A stretch of DNA of 64,000 bases from UBA5072 sp963822145 (GTDB lineage Bacteria > Bacteroidota > Bacteroidia > Bacteroidales > UBA10428), in the NCBI GenBank assembly GCA_963822145.1, contig CAWGGG010000002.1:806001-870000 (forward strand). The letters are read 5' to 3'. This document shows, one piece after another, positions 53,384-63,017 of the stretch; the stretch's first letter is position 1, and each line of letters opens with the position of its first letter. The translations under genes and the position numbers were made by a program. Below the pieces are notes generated by a model. It was not told where the DNA came from and searched no databases. It saw nothing but the letters and a program-made list of their open reading frames with translations.

Positions 53384-54181
53384 TCAACTTAAGGGCATAA
53401 AATTTACTGGTATAATGAATTTTACAATAACGGGTTTGCCATGGCGCATGCCTGGCTTCCAGCGCGGCATGGTTTGAATGGCTTTAATCGCTTCAGCGTC
53501 AATCATTGGGTTTATACTGCGTTCCACCTTTATATTATCTACGTTGCCCTGTTTATTAACATCAAAGCTGACCAGGACCACCCCGTGAATCTTCTGTTTG
53601 ATGGCCTGAGGAGGATACTTCACGTTCAGCTCAATAAACCGTCGCACGGCCTCGAGACCACCGGGGAATAAGGGAAAACGGTCGAGATCACTTCCTGATC
53701 CCATTCCGTCACCGTTGCCCAGCAAAAAACCGCCAAATACCGTACTATCGTTGGAGAGTCCTAATCCTGTTCCGGGATCTTCCAATGCATCAATTTCCTC
53801 CTGAACCGGTTCAAAGGTATCAGTGGCCGCGTTTTCCACGACTGTAAAGTTTTGCAGTTTGTCAGGTTCCTGGCTGCTTGTGGCGTCAGGTTGTTTTTCA
53901 ACGGGGGCGGCCGAATTTTCGAGGTAAGCACTGAGTTCTTTGGGATCCATCATGTTCCCCTGTGTGCTTTTCAGATTGACACCGCCATATGGGTAGAGAT
54001 ATACTGATTCATCACCTGCCGAATTCAGATACCAGAAAAAGCTCAGGGTGAGAAGAAGAATAAGGGTCAGTGAGCAAATAAAACCGATGGCAAGCCGAAG
54101 ATTGTATTGCTTCCGAAGCCGGTAAGATCCATATTCTCTATTCCGGTGCTCAAATAGTATATCGTCTAGTGTCTCCTGCAC
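53384..54181 (-). CDS. TonB energy transducer
   Basis: The protein has a short cytoplasmic start, one transmembrane segment (LAIGFICSLTLILLLTLSFFW), an extended periplasmic spacer and the TonB C-terminal domain (IKQKIHGVVLVSFDVNKQG, RSINPMIDAEAIKAIQTMPRW). The start used is the GTG at 54181 (VQETLDDILFEHRNREYGSY), which matches the usual Bacteroidota beginning; an ATG at 54244 would add 21 hydrophobic residues and is less likely. It lies upstream of exbB and exbD. Confidence 0.85.
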   Translation of the reverse strand: MQETLDDILFEHRNREYGSYRLRKQYNLRLAIGFICSLTLILLLTLSFFWYLNSAGDESVYLYPYGGVNLKSTQGNMMDPKELSAYLENSAAPVEKQPDATSSQEPDKLQNFTVVENAATDTFEPVQEEIDALEDPGTGLGLSNDSTVFGGFLLGNGDGMGSGSDLDRFPLFPGGLEAVRRFIELNVKYPPQAIKQKIHGVVLVSFDVNKQGNVDNIKVERSINPMIDAEAIKAIQTMPRWKPGMRHGKPVIVKFIIPVNFMPLS

Positions 54182-54261
54182 TGCAGTGAAAAAAACAAAC
54201 AAAAGTACATATTTCTGAAGACAATCTCCTGAACTGGTGCTCAAACGGGATTGTTTTTAAT

Positions 54262-54292
54262 AACAAACCCCGCAATAAATGCGGGGTTTGTT
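54262..54292. terminator. Strong hairpin between divergent tonB and histidine kinase genes
   Basis: A 13-bp perfect stem (aacaaaccccgca with tgcggggtttgtt, 5-nt loop) lies between two divergent promoters, an unusual place for a terminator. A CCTAA-rich stretch follows (54293-54345). It could end an unseen short transcript. Confidence 0.6.
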
Positions 54293-54491
54293 AAACCCTA
54301 ACCCTACCAATTAACCTAAAAACCAAACCATTAAACCTAAACAACATTTTCGGGGAAGAAAAGTGTGTTTATTAGTTTTTATTTGTTTGTTCATGCTAAG
54401 TTAAACATTCAACTGGTTAACAAAACCCAACAACTGTTAAAGATTGTTAAAAAGCTTAGGGGCAAATTGTTATAGAAGTATCTTTGTCGCC

Positions 54492-55880
54492 ATGAGCAAA
54501 CGACTGATCTGGATCGTAACGGTTTTTACGGGCCTCGCGATGACAGCCTTAATTCTTGTCCAGGCCTATTGGATCAGGAATGCCATTGAGATTCAGAAAA
54601 AGCAGTTCGATCAGCTGATAACGCGTGCCATGATTGATATTGCACTGGATATTGAACGTTGGGAAGTGATGAACATGGCAACGGATCTGATAACCCCGGC
54701 GCCCAACAGCAACGAATCCTTAAATGATGAACTCAGCCGGAAAAAGGAGGCTGAACATTGGCTCGCGAACCGTCGCATGTTTGTTGACCGGGTGATTGCG
54801 GGCATGCTCAATGTGTCCGAGAAGATAGAGAACAGGATCAGTGCCTCCCAGCTGGAAGCGATCATCCAAAGGGTGTTTAATGAATCCGGGATTGATTTGC
54901 CCTTTGAATACGCGGTAACACGATGGAACAGTGAGGTGGCCTACCAGTCGGAGGCCTATAATCCGGTTGGCCAGAATTCTTACCAGGTCACGCTTTTTCG
55001 CGATGACCTGTATGCCAATACCAATAATCTTAACATTTACTTTCCGGATAAGACAAGTTTCCTGTTCAAATCGCTCAGCTATCTCACCTTTTCTTCACTG
55101 GTACTTACCCTGGCTATTCTGATGAGCTTTGCTCTCGCGGTTTTTATCATGTTCCGTCAAAAGCGGCTGTCTGAGATCAGGAGTGATTTTGTTAGCAACA
55201 TGACCCATGAACTCAAAACGCCCATATCCACCATCTCCCTGGCTTCGCAGTTGCTGGGAGATAAGAGCATTCCGGCCGAGGTGAAGAACGCCGATCAGAT
55301 CTCCAAGATCATAACGGAAGAATGCAGGCGACTGGGCAACCAGGTGGAAAAGGTGCTTCAGACGGCGGTATTTGACAAGGGAAAGCTAAGGCTCCGGCTC
55401 GGTGAGGTGAATGTCCATGAGATCATTACGGGGGTGATCGAAACATTCTCCATTCAGGTCAAAAGCCGGAGCGGAAAAATTAGCGCATCTCTTAAAGCTG
55501 ATGGTTACAACCTTCAGGCCGACCAGGTGCACATTACCAATCTGCTGTCGAATTTGCTTGACAATGCCATCAAATACTGCAGCCGGAACCCTGAAATCAT
55601 GGTAGAAACCAGTAACATTAAGGATTATCTTGTGATCTCCGTTAGTGACAATGGCATCGGCATCAGCAAGAATGACCAGAAAAGAATTTTTGAGAAGTTT
55701 TACAGGGTTCCTACCGGGAATATACATGCGGTTAAAGGATTCGGCCTTGGATTGAGTTATGTGAAAATGATCGCTGAAGAACACCAGGGTTATGTTGAGG
55801 TGGAAAGCGAAGTATATGCAGGAAGCACTTTTAACGTTTATTTACCAGTGAAAGAAATGGAAAACCATGCAAAAAATTAA
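54492..55880 (+). CDS. Sensor histidine kinase, RprX-like
   Basis: The 462-residue membrane kinase has two transmembrane segments (about 5-27 and 195-215) around a periplasmic sensor domain and a HisKA core with His239 in SNMTHELKTPIST. The ATP-binding domain shows NLLDNAIKYC, DNGIGISKND and GFGLGLSYV. It overlaps the response regulator gene by 14 bp. The pair resembles RprX/RprY of Bacteroides. The start used is the ATG at 54492; the ATG at 54444 lies in an unlikely leader. Confidence 0.9.
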   Translation: MSKRLIWIVTVFTGLAMTALILVQAYWIRNAIEIQKKQFDQLITRAMIDIALDIERWEVMNMATDLITPAPNSNESLNDELSRKKEAEHWLANRRMFVDRVIAGMLNVSEKIENRISASQLEAIIQRVFNESGIDLPFEYAVTRWNSEVAYQSEAYNPVGQNSYQVTLFRDDLYANTNNLNIYFPDKTSFLFKSLSYLTFSSLVLTLAILMSFALAVFIMFRQKRLSEIRSDFVSNMTHELKTPISTISLASQLLGDKSIPAEVKNADQISKIITEECRRLGNQVEKVLQTAVFDKGKLRLRLGEVNVHEIITGVIETFSIQVKSRSGKISASLKADGYNLQADQVHITNLLSNLLDNAIKYCSRNPEIMVETSNIKDYLVISVSDNGIGISKNDQKRIFEKFYRVPTGNIHAVKGFGLGLSYVKMIAEEHQGYVEVESEVYAGSTFNVYLPVKEMENHAKN

Positions 55881-56556
55881 GATTTTATTAGCAGAGGATG
55901 ATGAGAACCTGGGAATGCTGTTGCGCGAATACCTCATCGTCAAGGCCTATGATGCTGATTGGTTCGTAAATGGAGAAAAAGCCTATAAAAGCTTTATCAA
56001 GAGCCATTATGACCTGTGCATTCTCGATGTCATGATGCCGGTTAAGGACGGTTTCACCCTGGCCCGCGAGATCCGGATGACCAATGCCGAAATCCCGATC
56101 ATCTTCCTCACTGCCAAGTCACTCAAAGAGGACATTATAGAGGGTTTTAAGGCGGGAGCGGATGATTATATCTGCAAGCCTTTCAGCATGGAAGAATTGC
56201 TTTTCAGGGTGGAGGCTATTATCAGAAGGACAAAAAAGGATGCTGCAGGGATTCCCCAAACAGAATACAAACTCGGGGATTATATGTTTTTCCCCAATAC
56301 CCAGCTGTTGAAATACGGCAATACCGAGCATAAATTAACCACCAAGGAATCTGACCTGCTGAAACTACTTTGTGCCAATAAAAATATGATTCTTGACCGG
56401 AATTTTGCACTGAAGACCATCTGGGTAGACGACAATTATTTCAATGCCCGCAGCATGGATGTTTATATCGCGAAATTAAGAAAGTTTCTGAAAGATGATC
56501 CGAGGGTGCAGATCATTAATGTACACGGAAAAGGGTTCAAATTAATTGAGAGTTAA
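55867..56556 (+). CDS. OmpR-type response regulator, RprY-like
   Basis: The 229-residue protein has a receiver domain (phosphorylation site Asp54 in CILDVMMPVKDG, plus AEDD at the start and Lys near 104) and a winged-helix DNA-binding domain (about 130-229, ending VQIINVHGKGFKL). It is partnered with the kinase just upstream. Confidence 0.93.
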   Translation: MQKIKILLAEDDENLGMLLREYLIVKAYDADWFVNGEKAYKSFIKSHYDLCILDVMMPVKDGFTLAREIRMTNAEIPIIFLTAKSLKEDIIEGFKAGADDYICKPFSMEELLFRVEAIIRRTKKDAAGIPQTEYKLGDYMFFPNTQLLKYGNTEHKLTTKESDLLKLLCANKNMILDRNFALKTIWVDDNYFNARSMDVYIAKLRKFLKDDPRVQIINVHGKGFKLIES

Positions 56557-56592
56557 AAAAAAACCCCCGCCAACGGCGGGGGGATTTTTTTT
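56552..56592. terminator. Terminator shared by the response regulator and groEL
   Basis: ccccgcc pairs with ggcgggg, with T-runs (and A-runs) on both sides, so it works for the plus-strand regulator and for the minus-strand groEL that ends here. Confidence 0.85.
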
Positions 56593-58226
56593 TACATCAT
56601 GCCACCCATTCCACCGGGGCCGCCCATTGGGGCAGGAGCTTCTTTTTCAGGTTTTTCTGCCACTACACATTCAGTGGCGAGGAACATACCTGCGATGGAA
56701 GCAGCATTCTCGAGTGCTACGCGGGCCACTTTGGTAGGATCGATAACGCCGGCCTTGTATAACGGCTCAAACTTGTCATCCTGTGCATTGTAGCCAAAAT
56801 CGTCTTTTCCTTCCTTAATTTTCTGAACGATAACGGAGCCTTCCAGACCTGCATTTTCAACGATCTGACGGGAAGGTTCTTCCAGCGCTCTCCTGATGAT
56901 AGCAATTCCGGTATTCTGATCTTCGTTTTCGCCGGTAAGCTTTTCAATCGCTTTGATGGCCCTGATATAGGCAACGCCGCCGCCCGGTATGATACCTTCT
57001 TCAACCGCAGCACGTGTCGCACTGAGAGCATCCTCTACGCGTGCTTTCTTTTCCTTCATCTCAACTTCGGAGGCAGCACCAACATAAAGAACGGCAACAC
57101 CACCCGCCAGTTTAGCCAGTCTTTCCTGAAGCTTTTCTTTATCATAATCTGAAGTAGTGGTTTCCATCTGTGATTTGATTTGCTTGATCCGGCCTTCGAT
57201 ATTTTTCTTTTCACCTGAGCCGTTAACAATAGTGGTATTTTCCTTGTCGATTACCACCTTTTCACATTTGCCCAGCATGTCCAGTTTAGCACCGTCGAGG
57301 GTAAGGCCTTTTTCTTCTGAGATCACAACACCACCGGTAAGGATGGCGATATCCTCCAGCATCTCTTTTCTTCTGTCACCAAATCCGGGGGCTTTAACAG
57401 CGGCGATCTTCAGCGAACCCCTGAGTTTATTGACCACCAGGGTTGCCAGAGCTTCACCGTCGATATCTTCGGCAATGATCAGCAAAGGACGTCCCTGCTG
57501 GGCAATTGGCTCCAGTATCGGCAGCAAGTCCTTCATGGTGGAGATTTTCTTGTCGGTAAGCAGAATCACTGCATTCTCCAGCACAGCTTCCATCTTGTCA
57601 GGATCGGTTATAAAATAGGCGGAAATATAACCCCTGTCAAACTGCATACCTTCCACCACATCAACATGTGTTTCGGTGCCTTTTGCCTCTTCAACGGTAA
57701 TTACGCCTTCCTTCTTTACCTTACCCATAGCTTCGGCAATGAGTTTTCCAATGCTGTGATCATTGTTGGCGGAAATGGACGCTACCTGTTCGATTTTGGT
57801 AATGTCGTCGCCAATAGCGTGAGATTGTTTCTTCAGATCTGCAATAACAGCGATTACCGCCTTGTCAATCCCTCTTTTCAGGTCCATCGGATTGGCACCC
57901 GCGGTAACGTTTTTGAGACCAACGGTTACAATCGATTGCGCCAGTACAGTAGCGGTAGTGGTGCCGTCACCGGCATCATCATTCGTTTTGGAGGCTACTT
58001 CCTTAACCAGCTGAGCACCGATGTTTTCAAAAGGTTCTTCCAGTTCGATCTCCTTGGCAACGGTTACACCATCCTTAGTAACCATGGGAGCACCGAATTT
58101 CTTGTCGAGAATCACATTCCGTCCTTTGGGACCCAGGGTGATCTTTACTGCATTGGCAAGCTGGTCAACACCTTTTTTAAGTTGTTCCCGAGCTTCAATA
58201 TTGAATTTAATTTCTTTTGCTGCCAT
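56592..58226 (-). CDS. groL: Chaperonin GroEL
   Basis: The 544-residue protein is full-length GroEL: N-terminal AAKEIKFNIEAREQLKKGVD, the DGTTTATVLAQSIV nucleotide loop (about 86-99), the apical and hinge segments, and the GGM-rich tail (GGPGGMGGMM). It folds proteins together with GroES, whose gene is upstream on the same strand. Confidence 0.98.
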   Translation of the reverse strand: MAAKEIKFNIEAREQLKKGVDQLANAVKITLGPKGRNVILDKKFGAPMVTKDGVTVAKEIELEEPFENIGAQLVKEVASKTNDDAGDGTTTATVLAQSIVTVGLKNVTAGANPMDLKRGIDKAVIAVIADLKKQSHAIGDDITKIEQVASISANNDHSIGKLIAEAMGKVKKEGVITVEEAKGTETHVDVVEGMQFDRGYISAYFITDPDKMEAVLENAVILLTDKKISTMKDLLPILEPIAQQGRPLLIIAEDIDGEALATLVVNKLRGSLKIAAVKAPGFGDRRKEMLEDIAILTGGVVISEEKGLTLDGAKLDMLGKCEKVVIDKENTTIVNGSGEKKNIEGRIKQIKSQMETTTSDYDKEKLQERLAKLAGGVAVLYVGAASEVEMKEKKARVEDALSATRAAVEEGIIPGGGVAYIRAIKAIEKLTGENEDQNTGIAIIRRALEEPSRQIVENAGLEGSVIVQKIKEGKDDFGYNAQDDKFEPLYKAGVIDPTKVARVALENAASIAGMFLATECVVAEKPEKEAPAPMGGPGGMGGMM

Positions 58227-58255
58227 ATTCGTCGTATTTTTTATTAAGTTCTGGT

Positions 58256-58534
58256 TTATTCAACATAAAGTATATCAGACTGATTCATGAGCAAATAATC
58301 ATTGCCCTCGATGGTCAATTCAGTTCCCGAGTATTTGCCATAGAGAACAACGTCTCCGGCCTTTACAATGACGGGTTCATCCTTTTTTGCCTCACCCACT
58401 TTAGCAACTTCACCTCTCTGGGGTTTTTCCTTTGCGGAATCAGGAATGATTATTCCACTGGCTGTTTTTTCTTCAGCCGGGAAAGGTTTAATCAGAACCT
58501 TACCTGCATTTACTTTGCCTTTAATACTTGCCAT
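58256..58534 (-). CDS. groES: Co-chaperonin GroES
   Basis: The 92-residue protein has VNAGKVLIKPFPAEEKTASG and GGIII-like mobile loop, then VKAGDVVLYGKYSGTEL, as in GroES. The start used is the ATG at 58534 (MASIKGKV), which gives a normal length; an in-frame ATG 14 codons earlier would add residues not usual in the family. groEL follows 29 bp downstream. Confidence 0.93.
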   Translation of the reverse strand: MASIKGKVNAGKVLIKPFPAEEKTASGIIIPDSAKEKPQRGEVAKVGEAKKDEPVIVKAGDVVLYGKYSGTELTIEGNDYLLMNQSDILYVE

Positions 58535-58721
58535 ATTTATTTTGATTTTAGAGTTAAACTGCGTTTTAATTTCCATTGCTGTTATCCAATACTATGCCAA
58601 AGGCTTTTTTGCTGTTGCATATTGACAATATTTCCGCAAGAACAAACTGAAGAACCGGGTAAGCATATATTAAATATCATATAATCAAGATGATATGAGA
58701 AAGGAGTATGGGAGCAGCAAC

Positions 58722-58758
58722 TAAAAAAAAGTGTCAGCATTTATGACATACTGACACT
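58722..58758 (-). terminator. Terminator after secG (minus strand)
   Basis: gtgtcag pairs with ctgacac around a 13-nt loop and is followed by eight T residues on the minus strand. It closes the operon of the sigma-54 activator, LptE and secG. Confidence 0.75.
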
Positions 58759-58823
58759 CGCGTTAGGTTTTTTACCTGACTTATATTGTCAGTAAAAACT
58801 GTCACACAGTGAATAAAAAGTCC

Positions 58824-59186
58824 TTATTGCTGCTGCTGTGGCTGCTCCGTGGGCTGCTCAGCAGGCTGACCGGCGGGTGCTGTGGGATAACTGGGCATCC
58901 TGTCCGGATCAATAGCAGTATTCTCGATCTGATTCTGTATCTTCGATTGCTTTTGAGCGGGTACCTCCCTTGGTATCATTGTGGCCATGATGCTCAGTAC
59001 AAATAGCGCTGCAGCAAAACCCCAGGTAGCTTTTTCAATAAAATCAGCGGTGCGTTTTACTCCCATAAACTGGTTGGATGATGAAAAACTCGATGCCAAT
59101 CCACCTCCTTTAGGGTTTTGTACCAGCACAATGAGCACCAGGAGAACGCAAACAAAAAGAATGATGCCAGTTATTAATCCGTACAT
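58824..59186 (-). CDS. secG: Preprotein translocase subunit SecG
   Basis: The 120-residue protein has two transmembrane segments (about 2-22 and 54-72), the GGGLASSFSSSNQFMGVKRT stretch of SecG and a Gln/Pro/Glu-rich tail (QPAEQPTEQPQQQQ). It assists protein export through SecYEG. Confidence 0.9.
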   Translation of the reverse strand: MYGLITGIILFVCVLLVLIVLVQNPKGGGLASSFSSSNQFMGVKRTADFIEKATWGFAAALFVLSIMATMIPREVPAQKQSKIQNQIENTAIDPDRMPSYPTAPAGQPAEQPTEQPQQQQ

Positions 59187-59197
59187 AATATATTGAT

Positions 59198-60154
59198 TTA
59201 CTGTTTATTGGTTAACTTTTTGATTTCTTCAATCTGACCCGCAAAGTAACCACTTTTTTCCGGATATTTCAAAATTAATTTTTCGTAGGCAAAGATTGCT
59301 TTACTATACAAACCCTGTTTGATGTAAATTTTGGCCAGGGTATCGGTAAAAATCCCATCATGTTCCTTGATGCTGTCTTCGGATATGTCCTTAGTAGGAT
59401 GAAGATCCTGCCGGGGCTGCAGCCTTGGATTGGTTTCAATAAACCTGTTTATCAGTTCATGTTCATGCACAGCAGTCGCCACAGGTTTTTCTGCGATTTC
59501 TGGCGATACCGAAAGGGTGGATTTGTTTTGTAACTGCAACCATTCTGTAAAGCTGTGTCTTTCCGTGTTTGAATCAGCATGAGCATGAGCATCAGCATCA
59601 GTATCAGCATGAGCATCAGCATCTGCATCTGCCTCTGTATCCCAGGTCAGTAATTCGGGATCTTCACGGGATGGTTCGGATGTTTCCCGGGAATCAGCAT
59701 CCCTGTAAAGGGTTTCCGCGTCGAGGGCTATCTCAGGCATCAGTTCTGCCTCATCAGGATCAATCAGTTCAAGTTCCTCAAGCTGCATGGAAAGCAGGTT
59801 AGAAATTTTTCCCCGCAGGGTGGGCTCCTTTTTCGCTGCAGTCTTGTCAATGCTCCCGGTATCAGTATCCTTAACAGTAACAGAATCATTATCCTCATGG
59901 ATTTCCGGCTGAGAAGGATCGGAAAGGGGATAGATCAGGTTATACAGTACCCGCCGGTCTGCCACAAAGGTGCCTGCTGTTTCCAAATCTTTTTGCCAGC
60001 CCTCGTCTCCGATCAGAAACCTGTTTTTAACCGCCAGTAGCCGGGCTGTCTGGAAATAGGGATAATGCTCCGTTACCCTGAGAATCTGGTTCAGGGTTTC
60101 CCGGGTAAGCTTCTCGGGATGGCGAATGTATGTTAGGAGTTCCTCTTTATGCAT
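59198..60154 (-). CDS. Conserved protein with acidic hexamer-repeat insert, unknown
   Basis: The 318-residue protein has an N-terminal part (KEELLTYIRHPEKLTRETLN) and a C-terminal TPR-like tail (FTDTLAKIYIKQGLYSKAIF, AYEKLILKYPEKSGYFAGQI). Between them lies a long linker with Asp/Ala and Ala/His repeats (about 173-195, EADADADAHADTDADAHAHA) encoded by hexanucleotide repeats. The gene is 11 bp upstream of secG. The function is unknown; the order sigma-54 activator, LptE, this gene and secG recurs in Bacteroidota. Confidence 0.7.
   Translation of the reverse strand: MHKEELLTYIRHPEKLTRETLNQILRVTEHYPYFQTARLLAVKNRFLIGDEGWQKDLETAGTFVADRRVLYNLIYPLSDPSQPEIHEDNDSVTVKDTDTGSIDKTAAKKEPTLRGKISNLLSMQLEELELIDPDEAELMPEIALDAETLYRDADSRETSEPSREDPELLTWDTEADADADAHADTDADAHAHADSNTERHSFTEWLQLQNKSTLSVSPEIAEKPVATAVHEHELINRFIETNPRLQPRQDLHPTKDISEDSIKEHDGIFTDTLAKIYIKQGLYSKAIFAYEKLILKYPEKSGYFAGQIEEIKKLTNKQ
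59574..59639 (-). repeat. In-frame hexanucleotide repeat
   Basis: About eleven units of tcagca/tgagca type run in tandem within the gene for the 318-residue protein. Because units are six bases long, changes in copy number would not shift the frame. Confidence 0.8.
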
Positions 60155-60166
60155 GCCGGATTTATG

Positions 60167-60703
60167 CTACCAGTTTACAAATGCTCTGTTAAAGATATCC
60201 TCGATGAGGAGCTTCAGAATCGATTCTGTGGCCACGGGCTTTACCTCCTCAAGATCCCGCGTGGAAAGGTAGTCTTCATATCGCGAAAAACTGCTTTCAA
60301 AATCAAGTTCCGGTTTTACATCGCAGGTAACTTTTACCCGCAGGGTTATAGTAAACCTGTTCTTGGCGGCTTCGTCACCAGAGGTTATGGCCACCGGCCT
60401 GCCGGGTTCGTATCCGGTTATGGCACCTTCGAAATTAATATCCCCATTACCCGTTACCAGGATCAGTGTCGTATTGTTTTGGATGTAATCTTTCAGGGCG
60501 TTGGTGACCTGCTGGCTTAAACCGGCTTCAACATTGCGGGCCATGTTCTCAAAATACTGTACGGAGACCGTTTTGGCTTCGAGAGGTATGGATGCGCCGG
60601 TTGTGGAATAATTCATTTTGAAACAGGAATTACAGAGGCTGCAATAAATCCCCAGGATGATGAATGTTTTTACACGGCCAGAAATGTTGAAAGGAGTCTT
60701 CAT
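60167..60703 (-). CDS. LptE-family LPS-assembly lipoprotein
   Basis: The 178-residue protein has a lipoprotein-like signal (lipid Cys near 27, CNSCFKMNYS), then the LptE plan: PLEAKTVSVQYFENMARNVE, VTNALKDYIQNNTTL, DINFEGAITGYEP and a charged C-terminus. It would act with LptD at the outer membrane. It follows the sigma-54 activator without a gap. Confidence 0.8.
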   Translation of the reverse strand: MKTPFNISGRVKTFIILGIYCSLCNSCFKMNYSTTGASIPLEAKTVSVQYFENMARNVEAGLSQQVTNALKDYIQNNTTLILVTGNGDINFEGAITGYEPGRPVAITSGDEAAKNRFTITLRVKVTCDVKPELDFESSFSRYEDYLSTRDLEEVKPVATESILKLLIEDIFNRAFVNW

Positions 60704-61942
60704 TCAATCAATATTATATTCCTTAATTTTTCGGTATAAGGTTCTTTCGGATATACCCAGTTCTCCGGCAGCATGCTTCCGTTTACCGCCATATTTATCC
60801 AAAGCTTTTCTTATCAGTTCAATTTCCTTGTCGGCCAGGGATAGCGATTCCTCCACGATTTCCTGAGTGTCCTGTATGTCTCCCAGGCCATCGCGGGGTA
60901 TGTCAAACTTCCTGACATGCTTTTCTTCCGGTACGATAGGTTCCACATCGTGAACAAACTTGGGAATCACATGCGAACTGCCTGGGTGAAGATCAGTTTC
61001 TGCCAGGTTTTTATGGGCGTTTTCATGGACAAACTTCTTCAGTTCATTCATGTCGTTTCGCATATCAAAAAGGATTTTGTAAAGGATTTCCCTCTCGGTG
61101 GCGAAGGTTTTCTGATCCACTGCATCAAAAACAGCCGGTAATTTCGATGACGAATAATCAGGAAGATAGTTCCGCATGACATCTGACGTAATCACCCGCT
61201 TTTCTTCGATAATGGATATCTGTTCACCGATGTTCTTCAATTGACGGATATTGCCCGGCCAGCGGTAATTGACCAGCATGTCAAGGGCGTCTTCGGTAAG
61301 GGATATGGCCGGCATTCGGTTCCGGTCAGCAAAATCAACGGTAAACTTCCTGAAAAGCAAAGGGATGTCCTCCTTCCTGAGTCTCAGGGGCGGGATTTCG
61401 ACTGGGACACTGCTCAAACGGTAGAACAGGTCTTCCCGGAACTTACCCTGCTGTATGGCATGGGTGACATCAACGTTGGTGGCCGCAATGACCCTTACAT
61501 TGGATTTGATTACTTTTGAAGATCCTACCCGGATGAATTCACCTGTCTCGAGAACCCGGAGCAGCCTGACCTGCGTTGACAACGGTAGCTCTGCTACTTC
61601 ATCGAGAAAAATAGTGCCATCATGGGCCACTTCGAAATAACCTTTACGGCTATCATAAGCTCCTGTAAAAGAGCCTTTTTCGTGACCAAAAAGCTCCGAA
61701 TCAATAGTCCCTTCAGGTATGGCCCCGCAATTCACAGCAATATAGGTTCCGTGTTTCCTGGAGCTGAATTGATGAATGATCTGGGGTATAACCTCTTTGC
61801 CAACACCGCTTTCTCCGGTAATCAGAACCGAAAGATCGGTAGGGGCTACCTGAACGGCTATATCAATGGCACGGTTTAGTACGGCTGAATTTCCGATGAT
61901 CCCAAAACGTTGCTTAATCTTGACTAGATCAGGTTTCTCCAT
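60704..61942 (-). CDS. Sigma-54-dependent transcriptional activator
   Basis: The AAA+ domain has Walker A GESGVGKE, the sigma-54 contact motif GSFTGA, Walker B TIFLDEVAELP and the RLSSVPVEIPPLR region. The C-terminus has a Fis-type HTH (AGELGISERTLYRKIKEYNI). No N-terminal receiver domain exists, so it is regulated otherwise. The start used is the ATG at 61942 (MEKPDLVKIKQRFGIIGNS); an ATG at 61978 is possible. It is the first gene of the unit with lptE and secG. Confidence 0.9.
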   Translation of the reverse strand: MEKPDLVKIKQRFGIIGNSAVLNRAIDIAVQVAPTDLSVLITGESGVGKEVIPQIIHQFSSRKHGTYIAVNCGAIPEGTIDSELFGHEKGSFTGAYDSRKGYFEVAHDGTIFLDEVAELPLSTQVRLLRVLETGEFIRVGSSKVIKSNVRVIAATNVDVTHAIQQGKFREDLFYRLSSVPVEIPPLRLRKEDIPLLFRKFTVDFADRNRMPAISLTEDALDMLVNYRWPGNIRQLKNIGEQISIIEEKRVITSDVMRNYLPDYSSSKLPAVFDAVDQKTFATEREILYKILFDMRNDMNELKKFVHENAHKNLAETDLHPGSSHVIPKFVHDVEPIVPEEKHVRKFDIPRDGLGDIQDTQEIVEESLSLADKEIELIRKALDKYGGKRKHAAGELGISERTLYRKIKEYNID

Positions 61943-62033
61943 AATATACATGGAATTTTCCTTTACATTGCATGACAAAATTACAATATTAATAGATTTT
62001 TCGTAATTTGCCTGTCAAATATTCATGTTTGCC

Positions 62034-62795
62034 ATGGCAAATGAGTTAAGATTTATCGGTATTATACCGGCACGTTACGCTTCAACCCGTTTCCCTGGGA
62101 AGCCCCTGGCCGACATCAGGGGTAAATCGATGATCCGTCGGGTTTACGAGCAGGCCTCCCTGGCCTTGGAAACGGTTTATGTTGCCACTGACGATGAAAG
62201 GATCTATCGGGCCGTGAAGAACTTTGGCGGTAAGGTGATCATGACATCGCCGCATCATAAAAGTGGAACTGACCGCTGTGCTGAAGCTGTTGACATCGTG
62301 GAACGTGAAACCGGGTTAGCTTTTGACATTGTGTTGAATGTGCAGGGTGATGAACCTTTCCTGGCACCGGAGCAATTGGAAACACTTAAAAGCTGTTTTG
62401 GCTGGGATCCTCCTCCGATTGCCACCCTGGTAAAGACTGTCCGTTCCAGGGATGAATTGTTTGACCCAAACCGGCCCAAGGTGGTGGTAAGCAGCGGGCA
62501 GCGGGCTTTGTATTTCAGCCGGAGTACCATTCCCTTCCTGCGTGGAAAAGAACCTGAAAGCTGGATTGATTCTCATGTTTATTATATGCATATCGGAATA
62601 TACGGGTTCAGAAGAGACATCCTGCCGGTAATTACGGCACTGCCGCAATCCCCGCTGGAACTGGCTGAATCTCTCGAACAGCTTCGGTGGATTGAACATG
62701 GCTATCATATTGCCGTCCGAACCACAACCTTTGAAAGTTTTGGTGTAGATACCCCGGAGGATCTGGAAAGACTGTTGTTGTTGAATAAACGATAG
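62034..62795 (+). CDS. kdsB: 3-deoxy-manno-octulosonate cytidylyltransferase
   Basis: KdsB activates KDO as CMP-KDO for lipopolysaccharide. Motifs: FIGIIPARYASTRFPGKPL (nucleotide binding), VYVATDDERIY, SGTDRCAEA and LNVQGDEPFL. The length of about 253 residues is standard. The start used is the ATG at 62034 (MANELRFIGII); an ATG at 62025 is an alternative. Confidence 0.95.
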   Translation: MANELRFIGIIPARYASTRFPGKPLADIRGKSMIRRVYEQASLALETVYVATDDERIYRAVKNFGGKVIMTSPHHKSGTDRCAEAVDIVERETGLAFDIVLNVQGDEPFLAPEQLETLKSCFGWDPPPIATLVKTVRSRDELFDPNRPKVVVSSGQRALYFSRSTIPFLRGKEPESWIDSHVYYMHIGIYGFRRDILPVITALPQSPLELAESLEQLRWIEHGYHIAVRTTTFESFGVDTPEDLERLLLLNKR

Positions 62796-63017
62796 AAACG
62801 CAATATATTGCGTCTCTAGCGGAATTAAATAAATAGCATGGATACGGGCGGTTTTAAAAATGTTAATCATACTGCCTTTAATTCTAAATTAATTATAATT
62901 TATTGTATCTTTAATTTACCAGGCTGCTTATTATTTATTTTTGGATGGCACTACCCGACAGGTTGATGCTTTGATTTAAGCAGTCAGTATTTCAGTTGAT
63001 TAACTAAAGTAAAGTGT

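Noticed and set aside
54293..54345. Telomere-like CCCTAA repeats
   Set aside because: Only two imperfect units followed by CCTAA-like variants; a bacterial chromosome interior, so only low-complexity sequence.
58585..58601. Sigma-54-like promoter (tggcat...ttgg on the minus strand) upstream of groES
   Set aside because: The spacing between GG elements is one base short and the GC of the -12 box is GG, so the match is too weak.
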